A stretch of DNA of 7,683 nucleotides, taken from contig DAIRFP010000236.1 of NCBI GenBank assembly GCA_036794995.1, positions 1 through 7,683 of the forward strand, read 5' to 3'. Below the pieces are notes generated by a model. It searched no databases. It worked only from the letters and a program-made list of their open reading frames with translations, and had not been told where the DNA came from. This document shows, one piece after another, positions 1 to 6,525 of the stretch. Source of the DNA: DAIRFP01 sp036794995. Lineage in GTDB: Bacteria > Desulfobacterota > Binatia > UBA9968. Position 1 is the first letter of the stretch. Every line of letters begins with the position of its first letter. The position numbers were made by a program, and so were the translations under genes.

Positions 1-1
1 C

Positions 2-1087
2 ATGCCAATCCACAGGTTCAAAGGTTCAAACGTTCAACCGTTCAATGTTCTCGGCCTTCTGATTTTCTCTCTCGTTGGACTTTTGAATCTCGTGAACCTT
101 GAACGGGCGTCCGCCCAGACCCCCTTCTACCAGGGAAAGACTATTCGTATCGTGGTCGGCTATCAGCCTGGCGATAGCCACGACCTGTGGGCGCGCACTT
201 ACATCCGCTTTCTCGGCAAGCATATTCCAGGCAACCCCGAGTTCGTCGTGCAAAACATGCCCGGCGCCGGCTCGATGATCGCGGCCAATCACGTTTTCAA
301 TTTGACCAAGCCCGATGGTCTCACTCTCGGTTCCATGGGCGGTGCGCTGTTCATGGCCCAATTGACGGGGCGGAAAGAAGTGCAGTTCGACTGGCCGAAG
401 TTTTCTTGGATCATGACTCCGGACCGCGGCGGCCATCTTCTGTACATGCGCACCGACGCTCCGTACAAAACTTTCGAAGATTTGCGCCAGACCAACGATC
501 CACCGAAGTGCTCGGCCACGGGCGTCGGCAGCACGGGATACGACCTGCCCAAGCTGCTCGAAGAAGCGCTGGGCTTCAAATTCCGCGTCATCAGCGGCTA
601 CCCCGGCGGCGCCGATCAAGATCTCGCCATGGAACGCGGCGAGGTTCACTGCCGCGCCTTTATCATCGAATCATTTTTCCAGCGCGAGCCGTTTCCCACC
701 TGGGTCAAGAAGAATTTCGTCAGAGTGTGGCTGCAGACGGAACCTAAGCGCCATCCAAAGCTGCCCGACGTACCGACGGTCTTCGAGTTGATGGACCAAT
801 ACAAAGTGTCCGACTCCAAACGGCGTCTGGTAACCACCTATCTTAGCATCTGGGGATTCGGCTCCCGGCCCATCGTTTCGACTCCCGGCACACCGGCGGA
901 CCGGACGCAGATCCTGCGCGACGGCTTCGCCAAAATGTTCAAGGAGCCCGAGTTCCAGGAAGAGCTCAAGAAGCGCAAGTGGGAGGTGGAGTTTGTCGGC
1001 GGTGAAGAGCTCCAGGTACTCGCGAAAGAAGTCGTCAATCAGCCGCCCGACGTGGCTGCCGCGCTCAAACGAATATTGAGCCAGTAA
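2..1087 (+). CDS. TctC/Bug-family solute-binding protein of a tripartite tricarboxylate transporter
   Basis: Predicted periplasmic binding protein that would capture a small carboxylate-type ligand for a TTT transporter; the ligand is unknown. The 361-residue product has a hydrophobic stretch at about residues 16-33 and a likely signal-peptidase site after ASA (36-38). Family landmarks follow: KTIRIVV (46-52), QNMPGAG (84-90), KPDGLTLG (103-110), GYPGGADQDLAMERGEV (199-215), LPDVPTV (254-260) and a C-terminal PGTPADRTQILRDGF (295-309). The mature length of about 323 residues is usual for the family. The ATG at position 2 is the only start in view that keeps the signal peptide, but the frame touches the window edge, so the start could lie upstream. 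The first 35 codons overlap octamer repeats, which is odd. No TctA or TctB membrane partner is present. Fold assignment is secure; substrate is not. Confidence 0.9.
   Translation: MPIHRFKGSNVQPFNVLGLLIFSLVGLLNLVNLERASAQTPFYQGKTIRIVVGYQPGDSHDLWARTYIRFLGKHIPGNPEFVVQNMPGAGSMIAANHVFNLTKPDGLTLGSMGGALFMAQLTGRKEVQFDWPKFSWIMTPDRGGHLLYMRTDAPYKTFEDLRQTNDPPKCSATGVGSTGYDLPKLLEEALGFKFRVISGYPGGADQDLAMERGEVHCRAFIIESFFQREPFPTWVKKNFVRVWLQTEPKRHPKLPDVPTVFELMDQYKVSDSKRRLVTTYLSIWGFGSRPIVSTPGTPADRTQILRDGFAKMFKEPEFQEELKKRKWEVEFVGGEELQVLAKEVVNQPPDVAAALKRILSQ
15..46 (+). repeat. Four tandem degenerate octamers (GGTTCAAA type)
   Basis: Four adjacent 8-base units are read directly: GGTTCAAA, GGTTCAAA, CGTTCAAC, CGTTCAAT. 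The array lies inside the frame of the TctC-like gene (codons about 5-15), just before the hydrophobic core of the signal peptide. The unit CGTTCAAT recurs at 3758-3765, and the complement of CCGTTCAA appears at 99-106 and 7676-7683, so this looks like a dispersed short-repeat class of this genome. Confidence 0.6.
75..106 (-). repeat. Inverted, more degenerate octamer array
   Basis: The units TTGGACTT, TTGAATCT, CGTGAACC and TTGAACGG are degenerate complements of the units at 15-46. CCGTTCAA at 38-45 is an exact 8-base inverted match to TTGAACGG at 99-106, so the two arrays could pair across a loop of about 53 bases. They flank the signal-peptide core of the TctC-like gene. The relation is visible but weak in the two leftmost units. 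Confidence 0.4.
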
Positions 1088-1105
1088 TTCGGCAAGCGGC
1101 GCCGT

Positions 1106-1205
1106 NNNNNNNNNNNNNNNNNNNNNNNNNNNNNNNNNNNNNNNNNNNNNNNNNNNNNNNNNNNNNNNNNNNNNNNNNNNNNNNNNNNNNNNNNNNNNNN
1201 NNNNN
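1106..1205. other. Scaffold gap of 100 N
   Basis: Exactly 100 undetermined bases, the conventional placeholder for a gap of unknown size. The 98 bases that follow, up to the end of the minus-strand binding-protein gene, contain no gene. Everything left of the gap is linked to the rest only by scaffolding. Confidence 0.95.
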
Positions 1206-1233
1206 CGTTGCCAGTATTAATCAACTCCATACT

Positions 1234-1245
1234 TGACCCCTGGCC
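1234..1245. repeat. TGACCCCTGGCC motif, copy 1
   Basis: This 12-base sequence, followed by TTC, sits just right of the gap. The same 12 bases occur at 7515-7526 at the right end of a small insertion, also followed by (C)TTC. It may be the end of a dispersed element whose remainder lies in the gap; an association with REP-like or IS200-type elements is only a guess. Confidence 0.4.
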
Positions 1246-1303
1246 TTCTTTCAAAAGTAAAAACAGGACCGGGAACCAGATGCGATCAAGGGTCTGTGTA
1301 ACA

Positions 1304-2356
1304 TCAACGACGCATAAATTCTGAGACGAGTTTCTGCCATCGGTTCATTGCCGAATCATATTGAGAAGTGGTTAAACCCTCTTCGGGGTACCATCGTTTG
1401 AATCCAGTCTCCTTCACAGGACTACCGTGTCTAAACGTGTCTACGAGCATTTTCTGACCTTCGGGGCTAAGGAAAAAATCGACCAGTAATAACGCTGCGT
1501 GAGGATGTTGAGCGTGAGCGAAAACAGCCACGCCGCCGGCGATAGCAGGCACCAGATCCATGGGAACCCAAGCGACGGACGCACCTTTGTCGACAGCATG
1601 ACCAATGTTGCTTTGAATCGCCGTAAACGATATTGCCACCTCTCCCGAAACAATTAGCTGATTGAAGCCGGGACCATTGACCCCATGGACCGTAACATCT
1701 TGTTCCTTTAACTGTTTTACGAAACCTTCGCCCTTCGATTTGAGCATACCGCCGATAAGTCGAGCGGCGACGTCGTCGTTGCTGATCGCCATTTTTCCTT
1801 TCAGCGCTGGCTTCAATAGGTCGTCGAAGTTTTTCGGGATATCGGCCGTAGGCAGAATATTCTTGTTGTAGCCCACGCCAATATAGGACTCGCGGTCGGT
1901 TGTCCAAAAAACCAAGCCGCCGTGTGTTTTTTGTTTGGCGGCTTCGGGGTATTCAGACAAATATGGCGATGTGTAGGGTGCCAGAAGTTGGCTGTCCCGC
2001 AATACCATCAACCCTGGAGGTGAAGTTTCAATTACATCTCCGAGAGGACGGTTTGACCGCGCCTCGGCTAGTACCCTAGAGGCTAATTGGGTGCCGCTCG
2101 CTCGATACGCCTCCACCTTCACGCCGGGATACTTGGATTCGAAGATCTTAACGATCTCCTTGTTGGCGATCAGCGACGTGTACCATGAGAACTTGCCCTC
2201 TTTCTTGGCACCATCGTAAAGTAGCCGCTCGCGGTCTGGCCCTGTATACTTCGCCAAATCGGCCAGAGTCGTCGGTTTGGCGCTCTGACCCCACGCGTTG
2301 CCTAGCAAGCTGCTGAGAAAAATCATCGCGATGAACAAGCTTTGTCGAGTCGACAT
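1304..2356 (-). CDS. ABC-type extracellular solute-binding protein (SBP_bac / iron-type fold)
   Basis: Periplasmic ligand-binding protein of the type II binding-protein class, 350 residues. The start is the ATG at 2356, not the upstream in-frame ATG at 2377, because a perfect AAGGAGG lies 7 bases before it. Residues 1-23 form a signal peptide (basic MSTRQ, hydrophobic 6-19, likely cut after AWG). Then come the first beta-strand motif KFSWYTSL (55-62), the KYPGVKVE segment (75-82), LGDVIETSP (105-113), the hinge region GVGYNKNILP (160-169) and the typical end ALLLVDFFLSPEGQKML (288-304). It is apparently the last gene of the minus-strand cluster, 138 nt after the CoA-transferase. Relatives bind iron, polyamines or organic anions; nothing here fixes the ligand. 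No permease or ATPase gene is nearby. Confidence 0.88.
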   Translation of the reverse strand: MSTRQSLFIAMIFLSSLLGNAWGQSAKPTTLADLAKYTGPDRERLLYDGAKKEGKFSWYTSLIANKEIVKIFESKYPGVKVEAYRASGTQLASRVLAEARSNRPLGDVIETSPPGLMVLRDSQLLAPYTSPYLSEYPEAAKQKTHGGLVFWTTDRESYIGVGYNKNILPTADIPKNFDDLLKPALKGKMAISNDDVAARLIGGMLKSKGEGFVKQLKEQDVTVHGVNGPGFNQLIVSGEVAISFTAIQSNIGHAVDKGASVAWVPMDLVPAIAGGVAVFAHAQHPHAALLLVDFFLSPEGQKMLVDTFRHGSPVKETGFKRWYPEEGLTTSQYDSAMNRWQKLVSEFMRR

Positions 2357-2363
2357 AGGGATT

Positions 2364-2370
2364 CCTCCTT
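2364..2370 (-). promoter_or_regulatory. Ribosome binding site that decides the start at 2356
   Basis: AAGGAGG on the minus strand lies 7 bases before the ATG at 2356. It falls between the upstream in-frame ATG at 2377 and the true start, so the longer reading should be rejected. Confidence 0.8.
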
Positions 2371-2494
2371 GGAGCATACTTTGTATTTAACTTTCGATGA
2401 TTCTGAATTGAAATTACAAGTGTGCGGCCGGCCTGCTATCTGGCAGTCTTTTCCTGCCCTCTCGTTGAAGCGTATGGCCCGGCGCAGCTCATCG

Positions 2495-3658
2495 CTACTT
2501 AACAACGCCCTGCACGCGCAGATCGGCCAACTCGTCCTTCGTCAAACCAAGAAGTCCACCAAGCACTTCGTCCGTATGCTCGCCGATGAGCGGCGCATCG
2601 TCATGGATGCTAGTCGGAGTTTTTGACAGGTGAATCCAAGGAGCAAGCAATGTAATAGGCCCCGCAGTCGGGTGATCGCGCTCAATAAACGCGCGGCGCT
2701 CCTTGATATGCCGATCTTCCATCACCTCGCCGACGGACAACACAGGCGCACCGAAATAATCGAGCTCGCGCAGCCCATCCCAAATTTCCTGGCGAGTTTT
2801 CCCGCTTGCCCATGTTCTGACTAGCTCCTCCAATTCGGCGCGGTGCTGGCGACGCGCAGTGACAGTGGCAAACCGGGAATCGTGAATAAGATCGTTTTGA
2901 CCCATGAGCTGCGCTACCTTCACCCAAACCGAATCACTCATTTCCGGCACGCGCAGCGTAAAATACCCGTCGGCCACTTTCATGGGCCGATTGCCAACCC
3001 CAACGCCTGTGAAATATTCGTGCATCGAGCTGGTCATAAAGCCAAGGACGGCCTCTTGCATCGAAACCTCAACCTTCTGGCCTTCGCCGGTACGCTCGCG
3101 CGCATGCAGAGCCGCGAGGATGCCAACCGTGATACTCACGCCGGCGGCTTCGTCGCCGACTCCGAGAGTCTTGGTTCCCGTCGCGCCGTTGTTCTTCCAG
3201 GCGCTATGGGTCCATCCGGCGATGCTATTGTTGGACGCTGCAGTATTGCCGTAGTTCGCATATGGCCCCCACTCGCCGTAGCCGCGCGAGCAGGCGTAGA
3301 TCAGCCGCGGGTTGAAGGCCTTGACGGAGTCATAGTCCAGACCGAATCGCTCCATCACCCCTTTTTGATAGTTCTCGACGAGCACGTCGGCTTGGGCAAT
3401 GAGCCGGCGCGCCAGCTCAACTCCCTTTTGGGTCTTTAGATTAAGGACGATGCTTTTCTTGTTGACGTTTATCCACAAGGACTCGTAGGCGTCGGTGGTG
3501 GCGCCGGGTGGCATCCACAGCCGTCGAAACTCATCGCCGTTTGGCGGCTCGACCTTGATAATGTCGGCGCCCAGATGGCCAAGCAACATCACGCAGAAGG
3601 GTCCGGCGAGGGCGTGGGTAAAGTCGATCACACGTAAGTCTTGGAGAGCCCTGGCCAT
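2495..3658 (-). CDS. CaiB/BaiF family (family III) CoA-transferase
   Basis: Predicted cytoplasmic enzyme moving CoA between carboxylic acids through an aspartyl-CoA anhydride; 387 residues, normal for the family. The N-terminus shows the family signature: RVIDFTHALAGPF (9-21) then LGADIIKVEPPNGD (29-42). Next come the SIVLNLKTQKG strand (69-79), DVLVENYQKGVMERFGLDY (91-109), and the segment GVGDEAAG (166-173) leading into GILAALHARERTGEGQ. Asp169 sits at the position expected for the catalytic aspartate. The C-terminal part has FGAPVLSVGEV (303-313) and the usual PLIGEHTDEVL (360-370). AGGAGGT 7 bases before the ATG supports the start. It lies 109 nt after the DUF35 gene and probably belongs to the same operon. 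It could activate or exchange the acid handled by the thiolase pair; donor and acceptor are unknown. Confidence 0.93.
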   Translation of the reverse strand: MARALQDLRVIDFTHALAGPFCVMLLGHLGADIIKVEPPNGDEFRRLWMPPGATTDAYESLWINVNKKSIVLNLKTQKGVELARRLIAQADVLVENYQKGVMERFGLDYDSVKAFNPRLIYACSRGYGEWGPYANYGNTAASNNSIAGWTHSAWKNNGATGTKTLGVGDEAAGVSITVGILAALHARERTGEGQKVEVSMQEAVLGFMTSSMHEYFTGVGVGNRPMKVADGYFTLRVPEMSDSVWVKVAQLMGQNDLIHDSRFATVTARRQHRAELEELVRTWASGKTRQEIWDGLRELDYFGAPVLSVGEVMEDRHIKERRAFIERDHPTAGPITLLAPWIHLSKTPTSIHDDAPLIGEHTDEVLGGLLGLTKDELADLRVQGVVK

Positions 3659-3665
3659 GGTTGAT

Positions 3666-3672
3666 ACCTCCT
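3666..3672 (-). promoter_or_regulatory. Ribosome binding site of the CoA-transferase gene
   Basis: AGGAGGT on the minus strand ends 7 bases before the ATG at 3658. It indicates independent ribosome entry after the 109-nt intergenic repeat region. Confidence 0.75.
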
Positions 3673-3681
3673 AAAAGAGCG

Positions 3682-3765
3682 GGAGTATTGAAGTGATGGA
3701 GTATTAGGCCTGGCTACGAAGATTGGTTTGCAGTATTCCGCCACTCCATCACTCCATCGTTCAAT
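3682..3765. repeat. Intercistronic octamer repeats with an 11-bp perfect inverted repeat
   Basis: Between the DUF35 and CoA-transferase genes the plus strand reads GGAGTATT, GAAGTGAT, GGAGTATT at 3682-3705 (one offset base aside), and CACTCCAT, CACTCCAT, CGTTCAAT at 3742-3765. AGTGATGGAGT at 3692-3702 is an exact inverted match to ACTCCATCACT at 3743-3753, giving an 11-bp stem around a 40-base loop. CGTTCAAT is identical to the unit at 39-46. No T-run follows on the minus strand, so this is not a typical terminator; an mRNA-processing or stability role is possible. Confidence 0.6.
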
Positions 3766-3767
3766 TC

Positions 3768-4184
3768 CTATGTTGGGCGGAACTTCGGCAAAGTTACTTC
3801 CGGCGTGACATCTTCGAAAACTACCCGCACGGGCATACCAACCCGCACATCCTGCCATGGACATTGGATCACGTTGCTGATCATCGTTATCTGATCGTCG
3901 GTCCCGTCGAGAGTGATATGCGCGATGACGTAGGGCACATCATCCTGAAAAGCGGGAATCGACACGTAATGCACGACCACGAAAGAAGACACGGTGCCGG
4001 TTTCTCCCAGCTGCGTCCAGTCGAATTTCCAGGAATAGCAATGGGGGCAGAAGGCTTGGGGCGGCCAACGAAATTTTTTACAATCGCCGCAGCGCTGCGC
4101 CGAAAGCTCGTGCACTTTGCATCGGTCCCAGAATGGCTGCGAGTCGATATCCGCTATCGGTAGCGGCTTGGTGTATTCTGCCAT
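3768..4184 (-). CDS. DUF35 zinc-ribbon/OB-fold protein, partner of the thiolase-like enzyme
   Basis: Small cytoplasmic protein of 138 residues, typical length for DUF35. An N-terminal helix region (PFWDRCKVHEL, 17-27) precedes a four-cysteine zinc ribbon: Cys32-x2-Cys35 and Cys46-x2-Cys49 (CGDC, CPHC). An OB-fold follows from about residue 58 (GTVSSFVVVHY, then YVIAHITLDG), ending in the usual VGMPVRVVFEDV (115-126). The start at 4184 is preferred over the ATG at 4223 because GGAGG lies 8 bases upstream. The gene begins 2 bases after the thiolase stop, with its ribosome site inside the thiolase gene, which implies coupled translation and a complex. In known pairs such as the DUF35 part of ChsH2 with Ltp2, this domain supports binding of the acyl-CoA substrate by the thiolase-fold partner. 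Confidence 0.9.
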   Translation of the reverse strand: MAEYTKPLPIADIDSQPFWDRCKVHELSAQRCGDCKKFRWPPQAFCPHCYSWKFDWTQLGETGTVSSFVVVHYVSIPAFQDDVPYVIAHITLDGTDDQITMISNVIQCPWQDVRVGMPVRVVFEDVTPEVTLPKFRPT

Positions 4185-4186
4185 CG

Positions 4187-5368
4187 TTACGCCCTCCTCA
4201 GGAGCATGGCGCTCTCGCCGCATTCACCGCATACCAGCGCGATCTCCGGGTTTCGGACCTGCCGGCAAGTGGAGCGGTCATAGGTGTGCGCGCCATTGCA
4301 TAAATCATCCACCACACCTTCGGGTCGCAGTTGCTGGATCGCCTCGATCACGTGATTAAGCCCGTGAATGTGCGCCTCGGACAACAGGCCTCCGTGCGTG
4401 TTCACCGGCAGATCGCCGTCGAGGCGATTGTGACCCGCCGTGACCCAACCACCGATTTCGCCCTTCCTTACCAGGCCAAAGTCTTCTATGTGCGTCATGC
4501 ACATGAATGTGAAGGGATCGTAAATTTCGGCAATGCTGACATCCCGCGGCGTGATGCCGGCCCCTTCATAAAGGAGCGGCGCCGAGTTGACGCCGTTGGT
4601 TTCCCAAAGTCCCGCTGTCTGACCCTGGCCACCCATGCCGGACATGATATAGACCGGCGCCTGTTTTAGATCGCGCGCCCGTTCCGCCGAGGTGATCACC
4701 AGTGCGACGCCGCCATCGCTCTCCTGGCAGCAATCGAGCAAACGGAAAGGATAGATGATCCAACGCGAGTTCTGGTGGTCCTCGATGGTGATCGGCTTTC
4801 GCATCATCGCTTTTTGATTGAGGGCAGCGTGGCTGCGCTCGGTGACAGCGAGATGGGCAAAGTCCAAGGTCGTGGTGCCGTAGCGCGCCATGTGAGCCGT
4901 CGCAATAGGCCCGAAAGAAGCGGCGGCATGATGGATGCCGAAAGGGGTCGTGAACTGCGCGTCGCCTTTGACGTCGTTGGCCCGCTCCCCCCGCGCGGCG
5001 CGTCCTTGGCTGTAGCGATTGCGCGCTTTGAAAACCAGGACGTTCTTGCAGATCCCCGAGTGCACAAGCATCGCGCCGGAGAGCACCGCGCCGCAGTTCC
5101 AACCGCCGCCGCCGTCACTGTAGAACTCGAAGTTGCATTTCTTCAGACCGAGTGCGCGGACCAATTCCCGCACCATTTGGCCCTCCGGCTGCCGGTGGTA
5201 AAATGAAACCACCCCATCGATGTCCTGGACTTGCAGCCCGGCATCCGCGATCGCTTTGAGGCTTGCCTCGGCGGCGAGGCTTAACGTCGTGACTCCGGAT
5301 TTACGCGAGAACGCGGTCCATCCAATCCCGACGATTGCGGTTTTGTCTTTGATAGGTTGCTCCGGCAT
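4187..5368 (-). CDS. Thiolase-fold 'lipid-transfer protein' (SCP-x / Ltp-like acyl-CoA enzyme)
   Basis: Cytoplasmic thiolase-superfamily protein of 393 residues. It opens with KTAIVGIGWTAFSRKSG (9-25), matching the family beginning, followed by LAAEASLKAIADAGL (31-45) and DIDGVVSF (49-56). The glycine-rich DGGGGWNCGAVLSGAMLV (85-102) places Cys92 near the nucleophile position of true thiolases. Later landmarks are EIYDPFTFMCMTHIEDFG (281-298) and LPVNTHGGLLSEAHIHGLNH (320-339), both characteristic of the lipid-transfer group rather than of classic acetyl-CoA acetyltransferases, whose C-terminal cysteine motif is not seen. Paired with the DUF35 gene two bases downstream, it most resembles retro-aldolase or non-classical thiolase pairs acting on CoA esters (Ltp2/ChsH2 type). 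The steroid link is only an analogy. Start supported by AGAGGT 4 bases upstream. Confidence 0.9.
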   Translation of the reverse strand: MPEQPIKDKTAIVGIGWTAFSRKSGVTTLSLAAEASLKAIADAGLQVQDIDGVVSFYHRQPEGQMVRELVRALGLKKCNFEFYSDGGGGWNCGAVLSGAMLVHSGICKNVLVFKARNRYSQGRAARGERANDVKGDAQFTTPFGIHHAAASFGPIATAHMARYGTTTLDFAHLAVTERSHAALNQKAMMRKPITIEDHQNSRWIIYPFRLLDCCQESDGGVALVITSAERARDLKQAPVYIMSGMGGQGQTAGLWETNGVNSAPLLYEGAGITPRDVSIAEIYDPFTFMCMTHIEDFGLVRKGEIGGWVTAGHNRLDGDLPVNTHGGLLSEAHIHGLNHVIEAIQQLRPEGVVDDLCNGAHTYDRSTCRQVRNPEIALVCGECGESAMLLRRA

Positions 5369-5416
5369 GTTGACCTCTATGTTCTTATACTGCGTCTCTT
5401 AGCGTTGACTGCCTAT

Positions 5417-5487
5417 TGTCATTTCGACCGAGGGAGAAATCTAAGCTCCTCGCTTTCGCTCCGGCGGGCGATACAGTCTCTTCATTC
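5417..5487. repeat. Intercistronic REP-like segment with imperfect hairpin
   Basis: Directly after the stop of the upstream binding-protein gene lies a segment whose core (5417-5442, TGTCATTTCGACC...AGAAATCT) resembles a short intergenic repeat I recall from many environmental genomes; this is memory, not a search. CGAGGGAG at 5429-5436 and CTCCTCG at 5446-5452 can pair with one bulged base around a 9-base loop. It separates two genes of one probable operon and has no T-run, so an mRNA-stability or processing role is more likely than termination. Confidence 0.45.
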
Positions 5488-6525
5488 TCAGTTGGAAAAA
5501 ATCTCTTTCAACAGCTTCGAGTCTTCGTCGAAGTTCTCCGCCCAGGCAGGGTCAACGGGCACAATCTGGGCTCCTCTCACTTTCATGCTCTCATCTTGCG
5601 GCAGGTCAGACCTCGCGACCAATCGTCCGGCGCTTTGATAGAGTAGTTGCCCTTCCTTCGACAGCAAGAAGTCGACAAACAGTCTGGCCGCGGCGGGGTG
5701 CGGTGCTTGCGCGACGAGACCCACTCCGACCATTAGCCCCGGCAGAGGTCCGGGCGCCACCCAATCGATCGGCGCGCCCTTTTGCTTTAGCCGGTTAACG
5801 GTCACGGCGTTGCTGTTGATCTGCAGTGATGCCTCGCCGGCAGCGACCAATTGAGTGATGAGGCTTTGTCCTACCCGCAGCATAGGATTCTGCCGGGACA
5901 GGCCTCTCATGTACTTCAAACCCCGTTCCCTCCCGAAAATCTCCAGCATTGCGGTAAACCAATCTATCTTGTCTTGCTCCAGGATCATTTTGTCTTTCCA
6001 AAAAGGATTGAGCAGATCTTCGTATCGCTTGGGCAAGTTTTGCGCTGAGACGAGCTTCGTATTGTAAAGAACTACGTAGGGATTGTAATACGTCGCGGTC
6101 CAATATTTCTCTTCCTTGAAGTTCCGTGGATAAAAACGGTCCTCCGTCGATGCGTATCCGCCTAAAATACCCCTCTTTTTGAACGCGTGTAAGTAAAACG
6201 CCGGGGTTTGAATCACATCCACAAGGTATTTCTTGCTGCGATTCTCCTGCAATACTTTGGTGACGATCCTTTCACCATCTGCCCGGTTTATGCTTACCTC
6301 GAGAAACGGATATTTCGCTTTGAAATGGCGGCTCACCGTACCCGCCTCTTCCAAGTTGATCGTGGTATAAAAAACCAATTCACGCTCTTTTTTCGCCTCT
6401 TCGATGAGGTCTTCTCTGGACGCCGAATTGGAGGCTTGAGGAAGGCAAGCAGTGAAGACGCTGATCAATAGAACAGAGTAAATACATTTCATGACGCGAT
6501 GCGCCTTTACTTTCCGGTGGACCAT
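5488..6525 (-). CDS. ABC-type extracellular solute-binding protein, first gene of the minus-strand cluster
   Basis: Predicted periplasmic type II binding protein, 345 residues, paralogous in design to the one at 1304-2356. The ATG at 6525 is chosen because GGAGG lies 6 bases before it; an internal ATG (residue 12, MKCIYS) would also keep the signal peptide. The hydrophobic core is residues 15-26. Cys27 follows in FTAC, an imperfect lipobox with Phe at -3, so lipoprotein status is uncertain and cleavage after SNSA (33-36) is the alternative. Landmarks: RELVFYTTINLEEAG (48-62), KYPFLEVSINRADGER (71-86), VDVIQTP (102-108), VVLYNTKLV (151-159) and ARLFVDFLLSKEGQLL (280-295). The tyrosine pair YY at 146-147 is not at the iron-liganding position known from FbpA, so iron is not implied. 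No transporter partners are present. Confidence 0.88.
   Translation of the reverse strand: MVHRKVKAHRVMKCIYSVLLISVFTACLPQASNSASREDLIEEAKKERELVFYTTINLEEAGTVSRHFKAKYPFLEVSINRADGERIVTKVLQENRSKKYLVDVIQTPAFYLHAFKKRGILGGYASTEDRFYPRNFKEEKYWTATYYNPYVVLYNTKLVSAQNLPKRYEDLLNPFWKDKMILEQDKIDWFTAMLEIFGRERGLKYMRGLSRQNPMLRVGQSLITQLVAAGEASLQINSNAVTVNRLKQKGAPIDWVAPGPLPGLMVGVGLVAQAPHPAAARLFVDFLLSKEGQLLYQSAGRLVARSDLPQDESMKVRGAQIVPVDPAWAENFDEDSKLLKEIFSN

Noticed and set aside
15..46. CRISPR-like array
   Set aside because: Units are 8 bases with no spacers; this is a simple tandem repeat.
26..649. Long minus-strand frame antisense to the TctC-like gene
   Set aside because: The plus-strand frame has a signal peptide and all family motifs. 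The antisense frame has Arg/Ala/His-rich, non-protein-like composition typical of a GC-rich shadow.
1039..1254. Minus-strand frame across the N gap
   Set aside because: It is translated through undetermined bases and has no meaning.
2378..2494. Sigma-70 promoter before the binding-protein gene at 1304-2356 (TTTCAA, 17 bases, TTAAAT on the minus strand)
   Set aside because: Matches are only 3 of 6 and 4 of 6 in an AT-rich stretch, too weak to report as a feature.
2843..3439. Plus-strand frame of 198 codons opposite the CoA-transferase gene
   Set aside because: The CoA-transferase on the other strand is unambiguous, with catalytic Asp169 and family motifs; this is a shadow frame.
5488..6525. 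Iron(III)-binding protein of the FbpA type
   Set aside because: The fold class fits, but the characteristic iron-liganding tyrosine pair is not seen at the expected place and no iron transporter or Fur-like site is nearby.
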